Shown one piece after another: positions 36,241 through 45,467 of a DNA stretch of 64,000 nucleotides. Source of the stretch: Hymenobacter mellowenesis (GTDB taxonomy: Bacteria; Bacteroidota; Bacteroidia; Cytophagales; Hymenobacteraceae); contig NZ_JAUQSX010000011.1 of assembly GCF_030581005.1 (NCBI RefSeq), positions 1 to 64,000 of the forward strand, in the 5' to 3' direction. Every line of letters begins with the position of its first letter. The stretch's first letter is position 1. The notes under the pieces are model-generated. The model made no database searches, was not told the DNA's origin, and worked only from the letters and a program-made list of their open reading frames with translations. A program made the translations under genes and the position numbers.

Positions 36241-36940
36241 TAAAAGAAAGTTTTCCCTTAAGGTTCTTTCTTTTCACTTATAAAACCTTTCCACTGGACT
36301 TATAAAACCTTTCCCTTCGCTTATAATCCCTTCCCTTTAGACTTATAAAACCTTTCTTTTCACTTATAAAACCTTTCCTAAGCACCTTGCTAGGCCATGA
36401 AAATCAACACGTTACAAGCCCTACAAATAAGACAAATAATTAACAAATCTCACAAGCTTGTGATGAGGACAAAAAAAGGCTTTTAGAAGGTCTGACGGCG
36501 GGTGGGCCGGGGACCAAAACAGAAAACAACAAAATTGGATGCCCACCCAATAAAAAACATTGATTGTACTTTATTTATATTAAACATAACATAAGTAAAA
36601 CGTGGACCTCTTTCACCCTTTGAACAGCCCTTCTGCAGCAGCTTTAAACCCTGCCGTAAAGATATCAGCTGCCTGAGAGCAGGAACTGATAATGACGAAA
36701 GGAAAGGTTTCATAAGTCTACCACCGGCTCATTGATGGCTTGCTAACGGGCGGCAATTCCCCCGCAACCGGGGCACTAGGCCCGATTCATCTTCGAAAGG
36801 AAAGGTTTTATAAGCCTACCAATAGGTTTTCACTAACCTTTGAGTAAGCTAAAAGAAAGGTTTTATAAGCCGATTGCAAACATTTACCCAGCTTTTTGCC
36901 CTGCTTATACTGTGCTAAGGGAAAGGTTTTATAAGCCGAA
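36241..36940. other. iteron-type plasmid replication origin (oriV)
   Basis: Five copies of ACTTATAAAACCTTTCC run in one direction at 36276, 36298, 36319 (degenerate), 36341 and 36362, each 21-22 bp apart; a weaker copy may precede them near 36254. Four copies of the complement lie further out at 36701-36717 (one mismatch), 36799-36815, 36854-36870 and 36920-36936, spaced 98, 55 and 66 bp. Between the clusters is an AT-rich stretch (36541-36600) suitable for melting. The Rep gene reads away from the array. This is a textbook iteron origin by layout. Confidence 0.88.
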
Positions 36941-37378
36941 AGTGTGGTTTAAGCGCCAGAAACGAAGATATTCCGGACTTTACTCCCCACCTGCTTTCCT
37001 TGAACGAATGGACCACTTCTTCCTGGGCCCATATTGAACCGCCAGGACGAACATGAGCCGCATGGATATACTTGCGAGGCGGCAACCGGGCTGTTACACC
37101 AGGGCGAAGACAAATAGCTAGCCACCAAAGCCCTGTGCAGGGTAGCATAGACCAGCAGATTAAAACGGCGAGACCGGCCCGACTGAACGCGTAAGCACCC
37201 GGCCGGTGGCCAGTACCGGGCTGGATTTCCAAAAAAACGAGATGGAAAAAGTTATCTAGGGCACCCTGTCACGCCTCATAATCATTCAATAATTGATAAT
37301 TTAATTTAAATAAAATTGAAACATTATTGCTTGATTTGACGTTTAATATGGAGCAGCAACGCACTAAAAAAGCCGTTT
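36941..37378. other. non-coding stretch beyond the origin
   Basis: No gene is supported here. The sequence becomes AT-rich from about 37275 to 37340 just before the next gene, where its promoter must lie. No further iteron copies were seen. Confidence 0.4.
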
Positions 37379-37723
37379 ATGAGCGCCAAACCCGAAGTTG
37401 TCGAAGAAGCTTACACCATTTTATCGCAATTAGGGGGGCGTCGCTTCCTCGTGATGACCGGGGCCGACAAGCTCATGGCTGCCGGCCGGACGGCCAGCAA
37501 CCCCAACCCCTGGCTGCGTATGGACCTGCGCGACAATCAGGCCCAGGTGAACCGCCTGAAAATTACGCTCATGCCCACCGACACCTACAAGGTGGAATTT
37601 TACCACCAGAAGCTGGTCGACTGGGAGCCGGTCATTACCAATCAGCAGACGTTTGAAATGGTGTACGGGGAGGACTTGCTGGCCCTCTTTACCTCGGTCA
37701 CGGGCTACGATACTCACCTTTAG
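37379..37723 (+). CDS. small protein of unknown function
   Basis: 114 residues. I do not recognise the family. It begins MSAKPEVVEEAYTILSQLGGRRFLVMTGADKLMAAG and has a mixed alpha/beta composition with no signal peptide or membrane segment. Start ATG 37379 is preceded by an AT-rich stretch; a start at 37327 lies in another frame. It opens a plus-strand row of short genes (37379-39301) with 10-63 bp gaps, likely one transcript, sitting between the origin and the acetyltransferase. The VTGADK/VKITLMPTDTYKVEFY spacing gives no function. Coding character is good: strong third-position GC and similar codon use to the next genes. Confidence 0.75.
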   Translation: MSAKPEVVEEAYTILSQLGGRRFLVMTGADKLMAAGRTASNPNPWLRMDLRDNQAQVNRLKITLMPTDTYKVEFYHQKLVDWEPVITNQQTFEMVYGEDLLALFTSVTGYDTHL

Positions 37724-37733
37724 CCCCTGCCGG

Positions 37734-38024
37734 ATGCGAGCCAGCGAAGCCCCCACCATCATCGACCCGGGCTGGAATCAGTACCGCAGCCGGGTTATCG
37801 CCGTCATTACCGACGTGGAAATGCTGATGCAGCAGTTGGGCAAAGGCCTCGACTGCGACGGCCTGACCGCCGAAGTGGCCCTACGGCTCGGCCTCTGCAT
37901 CGATACCCAGCCCGATTTCGATGTGCTCAGTGCCCTGGTGCGGGCCGTGCGCCCCATCGGCCGTGAGGCGCTACGGGCCACCCGCGAGGACCAGGGTGGC
38001 CTGTTTTCCCTCCTGCTGCTTTAA
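37734..38024 (+). CDS. small protein of unknown function
   Basis: 96 residues from ATG 37734, 10 bp after the previous stop. Not recognised. The sequence MRASEAPTIIDPGWNQYRSRVIAVITDVEMLMQQLGKGLDC is predicted mostly helical, soluble and acidic in its centre, ending in a leucine run (LFSLLLL). A longer in-frame start at 37653 overlaps the previous gene in another frame and is not preferred. Position in the row of short plasmid genes is the only clue to its role. Confidence 0.65.
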   Translation: MRASEAPTIIDPGWNQYRSRVIAVITDVEMLMQQLGKGLDCDGLTAEVALRLGLCIDTQPDFDVLSALVRAVRPIGREALRATREDQGGLFSLLLL

Positions 38025-38034
38025 CCCCGATACC

Positions 38035-38370
38035 ATGCCCCATCCCCAGGATTTAGTTATTGGCGATGCCGTGTATTACGCCCGAGAGCGGGCCGTCGGC
38101 CTGATTTACACCACCTACGAGCGGGGCCGCCACGAGTGCCCCGGCGTGCAGCTGCTGCTCAGTGACGGCCGCGACCTTAGCGGCTTCAGCGCCGAGGAGA
38201 CCGACCAGTTTCTGCAACTGCTGGGTGAAACGGGCCTGCGCTACGAGTTTGCCAACGTGGGCCAGTTGGCCCTCGACTACCAGCGCGGTGTGTTCGGCCA
38301 GGCTTTCCACGACGCCCGGGTGCTGCTGCTCGCGCGGGAGTTGGCCAGCCCCGAGCCGCCCGTTCAGTAG
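38035..38370 (+). CDS. small protein of unknown function
   Basis: 111 residues from ATG 38035, 10 bp after the previous stop. Not recognised. It opens MPHPQDLVIGDAVYYARERAVGLIYTTYERGRH, a beta-rich start of the kind seen in small SH3-like or Tudor-like folds, followed by a helical half (SAEETDQFLQLLGETGLRYEFANVGQLALDY). No signal peptide or cysteine pairs. Likely cotranscribed with its neighbours. Confidence 0.7.
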   Translation: MPHPQDLVIGDAVYYARERAVGLIYTTYERGRHECPGVQLLLSDGRDLSGFSAEETDQFLQLLGETGLRYEFANVGQLALDYQRGVFGQAFHDARVLLLARELASPEPPVQ

Positions 38371-38398
38371 CCATTTTCTCCCTTTTGTTCTTTTTGCA

Positions 38399-38734
38399 AT
38401 GTCTCCGACCAGTCAGCACCCCCTGAATACCCCCGTTTTAGCGCTGCAGCTGGCTTATCTGGCTGTCGAGCAGCAACCGGTCGACGACGCCGAAGCGCAG
38501 CGCCTGGAGCAGCTGCGGCAGCTTATCGAGGCCGCGCCGGATACGACCGACCTGCGCGGGTTTGCCGAGGCCGCCCGCCAGCTGCTGGGCCCCGGCTATC
38601 AGGTGCACTGCGGCAGCTCGCACGTCTGGATAAAGCGGGAGGACCAGCCCGAGCGTCTGGCCATCGTGGCCGACCGCTACACCACCGCCTACCGCGAGTG
38701 GAACAGTCCACTACCCACTTCGGGGCCGGAATAG
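38399..38734 (+). CDS. small protein of unknown function
   Basis: 111 residues from ATG 38399. Not recognised. Mostly helical and acidic in the first half (LALQLAYLAVEQQPVDDAEAQRLEQLRQLIEAAPDT), then a short beta-rich end (YQVHCGSSHVWIKREDQPERLAIVADRYTTAYREW). It could bind a partner or nucleic acid but nothing decides this. The start was chosen at the first ATG after the preceding gene; longer readings overlap that gene in another frame. Confidence 0.65.
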   Translation: MSPTSQHPLNTPVLALQLAYLAVEQQPVDDAEAQRLEQLRQLIEAAPDTTDLRGFAEAARQLLGPGYQVHCGSSHVWIKREDQPERLAIVADRYTTAYREWNSPLPTSGPE

Positions 38735-38797
38735 CCGCTTATAAAAAGTGGTTTTTCAGTTCCGGCTTTGCCTTAACTTGCTTCTCCAACCCTGACC

Positions 38798-39301
38798 ATG
38801 CCCCCCATGTACAACTTTCAGAGCCTCACGAAAAAGGACTGGGTCACCGACTACGGCTTCCGCAAGGCGCTCGCAGCCGACCCCGGCACAATGAAGTTTG
38901 GCGGGCAGACCGTGGGAACCGGTCGCCGCGACATCGTGGAATACTGGCAGCGGGAGAAAAGCCACTACCGGCTCTGGGAGCTGCTGCTTTACATGGGCAG
39001 CCACACCGTACCGCAGACGGTGGCCTACTTCGACCTGCCACCCGACACGGATGAGTTCCTGCGCTGGGTGTACAACGACGTTTCCCACGAGCAGCGCGAG
39101 CAGGTGGAGGAAATGGTACAGGGCTTCGCTAGCGGCTTTGACCAGATGAATTTTTTCCCCTACGCCGAGTTGTACGCTGTCTGGCAGCGGGCCGACGAGC
39201 GCCAGGCCCGCGACGGCAACGTGCTCGTCTACCTCGACCGCATCACCGAGCCGGATGGGGCGGAGATACTCCGCTACCCGGCACCCACCTTCTTTGAATA
39301 G
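38798..39301 (+). CDS. protein of unknown function
   Basis: 167 residues from ATG 38798 (a second ATG three codons on is equally possible). Not recognised. Visible features: TKKDWVTDYGFRKALAADPGTMKFGG, an aromatic helical core (YWQREKSHYRLWELLLYMGSHTVPQTVAYFDLP) and an acidic end. No signal peptide, no cysteines, no obvious catalytic motif. Last of the short plasmid genes before the small DNA-binding-like protein. Confidence 0.75.
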   Translation: MPPMYNFQSLTKKDWVTDYGFRKALAADPGTMKFGGQTVGTGRRDIVEYWQREKSHYRLWELLLYMGSHTVPQTVAYFDLPPDTDEFLRWVYNDVSHEQREQVEEMVQGFASGFDQMNFFPYAELYAVWQRADERQARDGNVLVYLDRITEPDGAEILRYPAPTFFE

Positions 39302-39384
39302 CCGAACTACGGGGCGGCGGGGGCCGTAATGTTGCAAAAATTGACTAATCTTTGCTCGTGTTAGACCTCTTTGCGGCCCCGGCT

Positions 39385-39672
39385 ATGCTCAAACCAAGTT
39401 CCTACAATTCGCTGGCCGAACTGATTCACGCCCTGGGTATGCGTAGCGACACCGCCCGGCACATCGGCATCTCGCACAACACCCTGAACGTGCGCATGGC
39501 CAAGCCCGGCAGCTTCACGCTCGATGAGCTGGTGAAAGTGGCCGAGCTGGCTAAGTCCGACCTGCTCACTATGACTAAGCTGGCCCAGAAGCAGATGGAC
39601 AATCCTGTGGAGCCGCCCGCCCCGGCGCTGGGCCGCCCGCGATTCAAGAAGAACCAGCCCGACGCCAGCTAG
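39385..39672 (+). CDS. small HTH-type DNA-binding-like protein
   Basis: 95 residues from ATG 39385; TTG at 39352 and GTG at 39358 are in-frame alternatives that would lengthen it. LAELIHALGMRSDTARHIGISHNTLNVRMAKPGSFTLDELVKVAELAKSDLLTMT resembles an XRE-like fold: short helix, turn, recognition helix (SHNTLNVRM), then two scaffold helices. The C-terminal tail is rich in proline and basic residues (LGRPRFKKNQPDAS). Could regulate plasmid genes. No partner can be named. Confidence 0.65.
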   Translation: MLKPSSYNSLAELIHALGMRSDTARHIGISHNTLNVRMAKPGSFTLDELVKVAELAKSDLLTMTKLAQKQMDNPVEPPAPALGRPRFKKNQPDAS

Positions 39673-39725
39673 TTCCACCCCAGCTTATCTAGCTGGCATA
39701 GCGGCCCTGCGGCCACCTTCCCCTG

Positions 39726-40235
39726 ATGGAATCCCTCCTTATTCGTCCTGAGCAGCCCGCCGACGAACCGGCTATTTCCCGGCTCACCCAGGCAGCCTTT
39801 GCGTCCGAGTCGCATTCGTCACACACCGAGCAGTTTATCATCGATGCTTTGCGCAGGCACCAGCAGCTCACAGTATCGCTCGTGGCCGTGGCGGCTGGCC
39901 AGGTGGTAGGCCACGTGGCGATTTCCCCGGTAGTCATTTCTTCCGGGGCAGTCGGGTGGTATGGCCTGGGTCCCGTTGCGGTTGAGCCTGCCCGTCAGCA
40001 GCAGGGCATCGGCTCGCGGCTCATTCACGCGGCGCTCACCGAACTACGTCAGCGGGGCGCGATGGGCTGCGTCGTGCTGGGTGAGCCGGGCTATTACGGC
40101 CGGTTCGGATTCCTGGCGGTGCCGACCCTCGTCTTACCCGACGTGCCCCCACCGTATTTTCAGGCCCTTACTTTCCAGGGAAACATTCCCGTGGGTACGG
40201 TGCGCTATCACGAGGCGTTTGAAGCAACGGCATAG
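39726..40235 (+). CDS. GNAT-family N-acetyltransferase (YhbS-like)
   Basis: 169 residues, about the normal length for a single GNAT domain. The acetyl-CoA site is visible as GLGPVAVEPARQQQGIGSRLIHAAL, with the usual R/QxxGxG/A loop, preceded by strand VGHVAISPVVI and followed by GAMGCVVLGEPGYYGRFGF, a phrase typical of the YhbS/YjhQ group. The substrate is unknown. It stands apart from the neighbours (54 and 155 bp gaps), so it may have its own promoter. Confidence 0.88.
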   Translation: MESLLIRPEQPADEPAISRLTQAAFASESHSSHTEQFIIDALRRHQQLTVSLVAVAAGQVVGHVAISPVVISSGAVGWYGLGPVAVEPARQQQGIGSRLIHAALTELRQRGAMGCVVLGEPGYYGRFGFLAVPTLVLPDVPPPYFQALTFQGNIPVGTVRYHEAFEATA

Positions 40236-40390
40236 CTAGCTTTTAGTCAACAAACACTTAGCTTAGACATTAGCTGGACTACCACTCGTAGCCAGTTTCT
40301 GCACTTCACCGCCGACTTTTTACCACTCGTCCTTTTTTCCCCGCAGGGCTAATTGGGCTTGGTAGTTTCGCTGCGTACTAGCTACCCAGC

Positions 40391-42711
40391 ATGAAGCTTA
40401 TCATCGTCGAAAGCCCCAACAAGATTAAAAAAATCAAGGGCTACGCGGGCCCCGACTACGAGGTGGCGGCCTCGGTGGGCCATATCTGCGACCTGCCTGT
40501 GGGCAGGGGCGACATTGGCATCGACCGCGAGCACGGCCACGCCCTGAACTACGTCGTCAGCGACAACAAAAAGGCCGTGGTGGCCAACCTGCGCCGCCTG
40601 GCCAAAGCCGCGGGCCCCCAGGGCGTGTATCTGGCCACCGACCCCGACCGGGAGGGCGAGGCCATTGCGTTTCACCTCTGCGAGGTGCTGGGCCTGGACC
40701 CACGCACAACCAAGCGGATTGCCTTCCAGGAAATCACCGAGAAGGCCATCAAGGCCGCGCTGGCCGCGCCCACCACGGTGGACCTGCACCTGGTGCACGC
40801 TCAGGAGGGCCGCCGGGCCGTGGACCGGCTGGTAGGCTTCACCATTAGTCCGGTGCTCAACCGCAAGCTGGCGGCCGGCCTCTCGGCCGGCCGGGTGCAG
40901 TCGGTGGCCGTGCGCCTGGTGGTGGAGCGGGAGCGGCAGATTCAGCAGTTCACTGACACGTTCACCGTGCCGGTGGTGGCCACGCTGCAGACCGGCCACG
41001 GCGAGCAACTGCGCGCCCGGCGCACGGCCCCGCCCTTCGCCGCGCTCGACCAGGCGCAGGCCTACCTGCCGCAGGTCGGCCGCGGCGCGGGCTTTGGCGT
41101 GCTGGGCGTGGAGAAAAAGCCGGTGGAACGCCAGCCCGCGCCGGCCTTCTCCACCTCAACGCTGCAGCAGGAAGGCGTGAAAAAGCTCCGGTTTACCGTG
41201 CAGAAGGTTTCGGACCTGGCCCAGAAGCTGTTCGAGGGCGGCCACATCACCTATATCCGCACCGACAGTGTGAATCTGGGTGAGGAAGCCACCCTGCAGG
41301 CCCGGGCCCAGATTACCGCGCAGTTCGGCGCTGACCAGTTCCAGGCCCGCCAGACCAAAAACAAGGACGGCGCGCAGGAGGCCCACGAGGCCATTCGCCC
41401 CACCCACTGGGAGCAGGCCCACGCCGGCGATACGCCCGACGAGCAGGCGCTCTACCGGCTGATTTATACCCGCGCCCTGGCCTCGCAGATGCTGGCCGCG
41501 CAGTACGACCAGACCACCATCACCCTTACGCCGGCAGCCGATGCCGCCGACACCTACACCAGCTCCACCCGCGTACTCACCCGCACCGGCTACCTGGCCG
41601 TGTACCAGGAGGCTGAGGAAGAAGGGGAGGAGCCCGATGATGAGGCCGAAACGACGCTAAAACACCCGGTGCAGGAGGGCGAGGCGCTGACGCTGGTAAA
41701 GCTGGAGGCGCGCCAGAGCTTTGCTCGCCCCGCCAGGCGCTATAATGAGGCCACCCTGGTCGCGGACCTGGAAAAGCAGGGTATTGGCCGGCCGAGCACC
41801 TACGCGTCCATCCTGCGCACCATTTTCGCTAGGAAGTACATCGGCACCGGTAGCGTGGTGGGCAAGAAGCTCACCGCGCAGGTCCTAACCTGGCACGGCG
41901 GGCAGCTGACCACCAGCCAGCGTAGCGAGACGCTGGGCGCGGATAGGGACAAGCTGATGCCCACGGCCACCGGCACCGAGGTCACGGAGTTTCTGGAGCG
42001 CCACTTCCCCAAGGTGATGGACTACAAGTTCACCGCCGGCTGCGAGGCCATGTTCGACAAGATTGGCCGGGGTCAGCAGACCTACCAGCAGTTCGTGCCC
42101 ATGTTCGATAAGAACCTGCTGGGCTGGGTGGCCGCCGCCGACCAGCTCACCCCGGACCGGGCTGAGTTGCAAAAGCGCCTCGTCGGCCACTTTGAGGGCG
42201 CGGAAATGCTGCTGGGAACCGGCAAAAACGGTCCCTACATCCTGCACGCCGAGAAATACTACAACCTTCCCGAGGACATCAGCCCCGCGCAGCTGAGCGA
42301 GGCGCAGGCGCAAAACCTGATTGTCCAGCGCCGGGCGTCAGCTCCCCGCGAGGTGGGCCTGCACGAGGGCAAGCCGGTGGTCGTGGGGCAGGGGCCGAAA
42401 GGCGTTTACCTGAAGTGGCGCGAGCAGTATTTCAACGTGCCAGCCGGCATATCTGCCGCGGCTGTTACTCCGGCACTGGCTGTCAATTACCTCATCAAAG
42501 CCCAGGCGGAGGCCGCCAAAAACGTGCCACCGTGGGCAAGTACACCATCGGCCGCAACGAATGGGGCTTCTATGTCACTGATGGGGAGGTAAAAGCTAAG
42601 TTTAAGCCCGACTGTACGGAGGAGCAGGCCCGGGCCACCACGGCCGAGCAGGCCGCCGAAATGATTAAAAGCTACAAAGCATGGAAGAAGAAAAACGCGG
42701 GCCGGAAGTAG
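40391..42711 (+). CDS. topA: DNA topoisomerase IA, frameshifted near the C-terminus
   Basis: Relaxes negatively supercoiled DNA by cutting one strand. Toprim domain with the catalytic Glu in LIIVESPNKIKKIKGY and the acidic triad in ATDPDREGEAIAFH; active-site Tyr288 in GGHITYIRTDSVNL; QEAHEAIRPT and LVADLEKQGIGRPSTYASI complete the core. The frame entered at 40391 stops at 42592. The true tail VGKYTIGRNEWGFYVTDGEVKAKFKPDCTEEQ is read in another frame to 42711. One extra A in the run AAAAA near 42519-42523 would join them into 773 residues. It lacks the C-terminal zinc fingers of chromosomal TopA, fitting a plasmid type. The last bases overlap the next gene. Confidence 0.88.
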
Positions 42712-43043
42712 CGCCCCTGAGCTTTCCCGACCTGAGCCTGGCCCTGCCCTATCAGGACGCGCTGCTCTACGCCCAGAACCGGTTAAAGATGATTGCCCGG
42801 GGTGGACTGCTGCCTTTTTGCGAGGCCCACAAGTTTCCCTACACCACTATCATCAACCTGAAAAATGGCAACCTGAAGAAGGAAGAGCCCCGGCTGCTGC
42901 ACCGCCTGCTGCGCAGCCTCGATGTGCAGAACGAGTTGTTGCAGTTCCCACCGGATAGCCCGAGTCAGCGGTTTCTGCTGCCGGACGGGGCGGCGCTGGC
43001 TACATTTCAAATGCAGATGACATTTTTAAAATCTGGCGGGTAA
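42681..43043 (+). CDS. small DNA-binding-like protein of unknown function
   Basis: 120 residues; the ATG lies inside the tail of the topoisomerase gene (31-bp overlap in a different frame), suggesting translational coupling. FCEAHKFPYTTIINLKNGNLKKEEPRLLHRLLRSLDVQNELL has the helix-turn-helix feel of a Cro/XRE repressor, with the segment FPYTTIINLKNG as a candidate recognition helix. No enzyme motif. It is the last gene before the pAgo operon, 177 bp upstream, so it could regulate either neighbour. Confidence 0.65.
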   Translation: MEEEKRGPEVAPLSFPDLSLALPYQDALLYAQNRLKMIARGGLLPFCEAHKFPYTTIINLKNGNLKKEEPRLLHRLLRSLDVQNELLQFPPDSPSQRFLLPDGAALATFQMQMTFLKSGG

Positions 43044-43168
43044 CAGAAATCCCCTTCTGCATGACAGAACGAAGCTTTCAGGTAGAAACGGCGTCTGCCT
43101 ACTAACTGATTTCATGGTCTTCTACTAAAATTATTTGCAAGGTGAGTAGCTTTAGTATTCTGATTGAT

Positions 43169-43194
43169 TAAGAACTTCATTTGTTGAGTTCTTA
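43169..43194. promoter_or_regulatory. inverted repeat upstream of the pAgo operon
   Basis: TAAGAACT at 43169-43176 and AGTTCTTA at 43187-43194 are exact complements with a 10-nt spacer; the centre is about 40 bp before the pAgo ATG. The position suggests an operator, or an RNA hairpin in the leader. The binding protein is unknown. Confidence 0.5.
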
Positions 43195-43220
43195 GCGTCA
43201 GTTCTACTTGTCTACTTCGC

Positions 43221-45467
43221 ATGAAATCCAATTTCTTTCCGCTCCACTTCGATTTTGACGAGTTCCATATTCAGCGTCTGCCGTATCAGAAAGAGGTACT
43301 AGACCGCTTGCGTCAGCAGTATAATGCGACTCATTCTTTTTTCCGGCGTGACGACTTTATTTATATCTCGCCTGGCACTGAAGCAGCAGCTACACTAGGT
43401 GATGTAGTGCGCCTCAGCATTAACGAGCACCCTGAAGTGGTGGCATCCTTAATTCGGCACATCTTCTTTCGGGCCATCAAAGACAAGGTGCCAGGGCTAT
43501 TGCCATCATTTCATCCATTCACGTTCCCCGCAAAGCAGGATAAGTACGATTTAGCCTTAGCTATGCTGCCTGAACGGCTGCAAAATATCATTACCTACAA
43601 GCGGATTACCGAAGTTCAACTTCGCTATAATGAAGCAGAAGGTCAGCCGCAGTTCGTGGCTGTGGTCAATCACCGCTACCAATGGACTATAGACCGCACC
43701 TGCGAACAATTAGTGAACGAGGGGCTTGACATTCTGGGCCTCGAAGTGAATAGCTCTACCTCACCTGACTACTCAGATGGAGTAGTTGCTCCCGAATTAA
43801 CCTTACTTGGGCGCGTAATGGCCGTAGATGGCGACCACGCTACGGTGGGAACCAACCAAGGCCCTACTGAATATGTCCTGGCTGACCTGACACTTTTTAA
43901 GTCCAAAGAAAATATTATTCACTACCTCGGTTCTTTTGTTGGAGAAGGGAGAGCCGAACAGATTGTAAATCACATTAAGCAGGACGAGTCCAGACGCTTG
44001 CAGCCCGATGTGGTAATGCGCGAAATTGAGGAGATAGGCGGTTGGTTGAGCCGGCTAACGTACCGCAATTTCGATTCATTTTGTTTTTCCATCGGAACGG
44101 AAAATGCAGTGCCCGCGCAGGCTGGCATCCGATTAGAAGAGCCCAAACTCATTTTCGATGTTAGTGGCACCAATGTGCATGCTACACCTACAACCGGGCT
44201 TAATACCTTCGGACCTTATAGTCGTTCCACGTCCTTCGATGTAAACTCGCCCAAGGTGCTTGTTGTGTTTCACCAGCGTAATACTGGTCACTTCACGGAG
44301 TTTCTGGCCCAGCTAAAAGGCGGCATTGCACAGCATGCGTACTTCGCCAACGGCATGGTGCGCAAGTATGGTCTGACGACGATGGAGTACCGTATTGCCG
44401 AAATCACGGACTACACTGTGCCGCAGTACTTGGCTGCTATCAACAAGCTGCTACGCGCCGAAACCTGCACGTTTGATATTGCTATTATCGAAACGTGTGA
44501 GAATTTTCGTCAATTGCTGCCAGTAGACAATCCCTATTTTCAGGTGAAGTCTTTGCTGTACTCGCACGGTATTTCAACGCAATTCATTCGGGCCGAAACG
44601 GCTCAGAAACCTACCTATAGCATCGATAGTATTGCCTTACAGATGTATGCCAAGTTAGGTGGTACCCCTTGGACAGTGCCCACCGGCCCAAGTGTTGACC
44701 ACGAATTAGTGATTGGCATTGGCAGCTCCATTCTGCGTAGCAATCAATATGCGGGTGCCACACAAGCCCGTATTGTGGGTATCAGTACTTTCTTCTCGGC
44801 TGATGGCAAGTATATCTCTAACCGCAAAACCCAGGATGTACCCTACGACCAGTATTTTGACGAACTGCTGCAAAATCTGAAAGTATCCATTAACGAAATT
44901 TCCAACAATTATAGCTGGAGCTCTGGTGACCGTATCCGCATTATCTTCCACATTTTCAAACCGATTAAGCATATTGAGGCCGACGTCGTGGCCAGTCTAA
45001 TGGAACAGTATCAGGAGTTCGATATCAAGTTTGCCTTCGTAACCTTCTCCGAATTTCATCCCTATGTGCTGTTCAATGAAAATGAGCGGGGAGAATTTGA
45101 TAACTACCGCAAGATTTATAAAGGCACATACGTCCCCTGGCGAGGCTATAATGTGCTACTGGACCCACGTTCCTGCTTGGTGCAGATGCTGGGACCTCAC
45201 GAGATGAAAACTTCGCGCCATGCGGCGTCGCGGCCGGTGCTGGTGCGCATTCACCGCAGTTCTACCTTCGTCGACCTGACCTATGTGGTGCAGCAAGCAT
45301 TCAAGTTTACGCGGCTTTCCTTCCGCACATTTTATCCCGCACACTCGCCAGTTACGTTGCTATACTCCAACATGCTGGCGCGGCAGTTGAAGGACTTGCG
45401 AGGCATTTCTAGTTGGAACTACGACGTAGCTAGCCGCCAACTGCGGCATAAGAAATGGTTTCTCTAG
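43221..45467 (+). CDS. long prokaryotic Argonaute, catalytically inactive PIWI
   Basis: 748 residues, the size of a long pAgo. N-terminal domain (RLPYQKEVLDRLRQQYNATHSFFRRDDFIYIS), linker with AVVNHRYQWTIDRTCEQLV, then MID: DNPYFQVKSLLYSHGISTQFI, with Y439 and K443 in the usual guide 5'-end pocket. PIWI begins about residue 470 with KLGGTPWTVP, and continues HELVIGIGSS, RIVGISTFFSADGKYIS, KGTYVPWRGYNVLLD, VLVRIHRSSTFVDLTYVVQQAF and the terminal W-F-L. The DEDX site is broken: the first Asp is G501 (IGIG for IGID) and the third position after H577 is F579-K580. It therefore binds guides and targets without cutting, if active. The gene is AT-richer than its flanks. The next gene overlaps it by 13 bp. 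Inactive long-B pAgos act through an associated effector. Confidence 0.88.
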   Translation: MKSNFFPLHFDFDEFHIQRLPYQKEVLDRLRQQYNATHSFFRRDDFIYISPGTEAAATLGDVVRLSINEHPEVVASLIRHIFFRAIKDKVPGLLPSFHPFTFPAKQDKYDLALAMLPERLQNIITYKRITEVQLRYNEAEGQPQFVAVVNHRYQWTIDRTCEQLVNEGLDILGLEVNSSTSPDYSDGVVAPELTLLGRVMAVDGDHATVGTNQGPTEYVLADLTLFKSKENIIHYLGSFVGEGRAEQIVNHIKQDESRRLQPDVVMREIEEIGGWLSRLTYRNFDSFCFSIGTENAVPAQAGIRLEEPKLIFDVSGTNVHATPTTGLNTFGPYSRSTSFDVNSPKVLVVFHQRNTGHFTEFLAQLKGGIAQHAYFANGMVRKYGLTTMEYRIAEITDYTVPQYLAAINKLLRAETCTFDIAIIETCENFRQLLPVDNPYFQVKSLLYSHGISTQFIRAETAQKPTYSIDSIALQMYAKLGGTPWTVPTGPSVDHELVIGIGSSILRSNQYAGATQARIVGISTFFSADGKYISNRKTQDVPYDQYFDELLQNLKVSINEISNNYSWSSGDRIRIIFHIFKPIKHIEADVVASLMEQYQEFDIKFAFVTFSEFHPYVLFNENERGEFDNYRKIYKGTYVPWRGYNVLLDPRSCLVQMLGPHEMKTSRHAASRPVLVRIHRSSTFVDLTYVVQQAFKFTRLSFRTFYPAHSPVTLLYSNMLARQLKDLRGISSWNYDVASRQLRHKKWFL

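Noticed and set aside
36241..36936. Iterons as a CRISPR array
   Set aside because: Units are 17 bp with 21-22 bp pitch, leaving 4-5 bp between copies, some inverted, and no cas genes; a replication origin fits.
43221..45467. Alternative reading of the pAgo as a pPIWI_RE protein
   Set aside because: The KLGGTPWT and terminal WFL motifs and the 748-residue domain layout fit long pAgo better; no DinG helicase or REase partner of the RE system is present.
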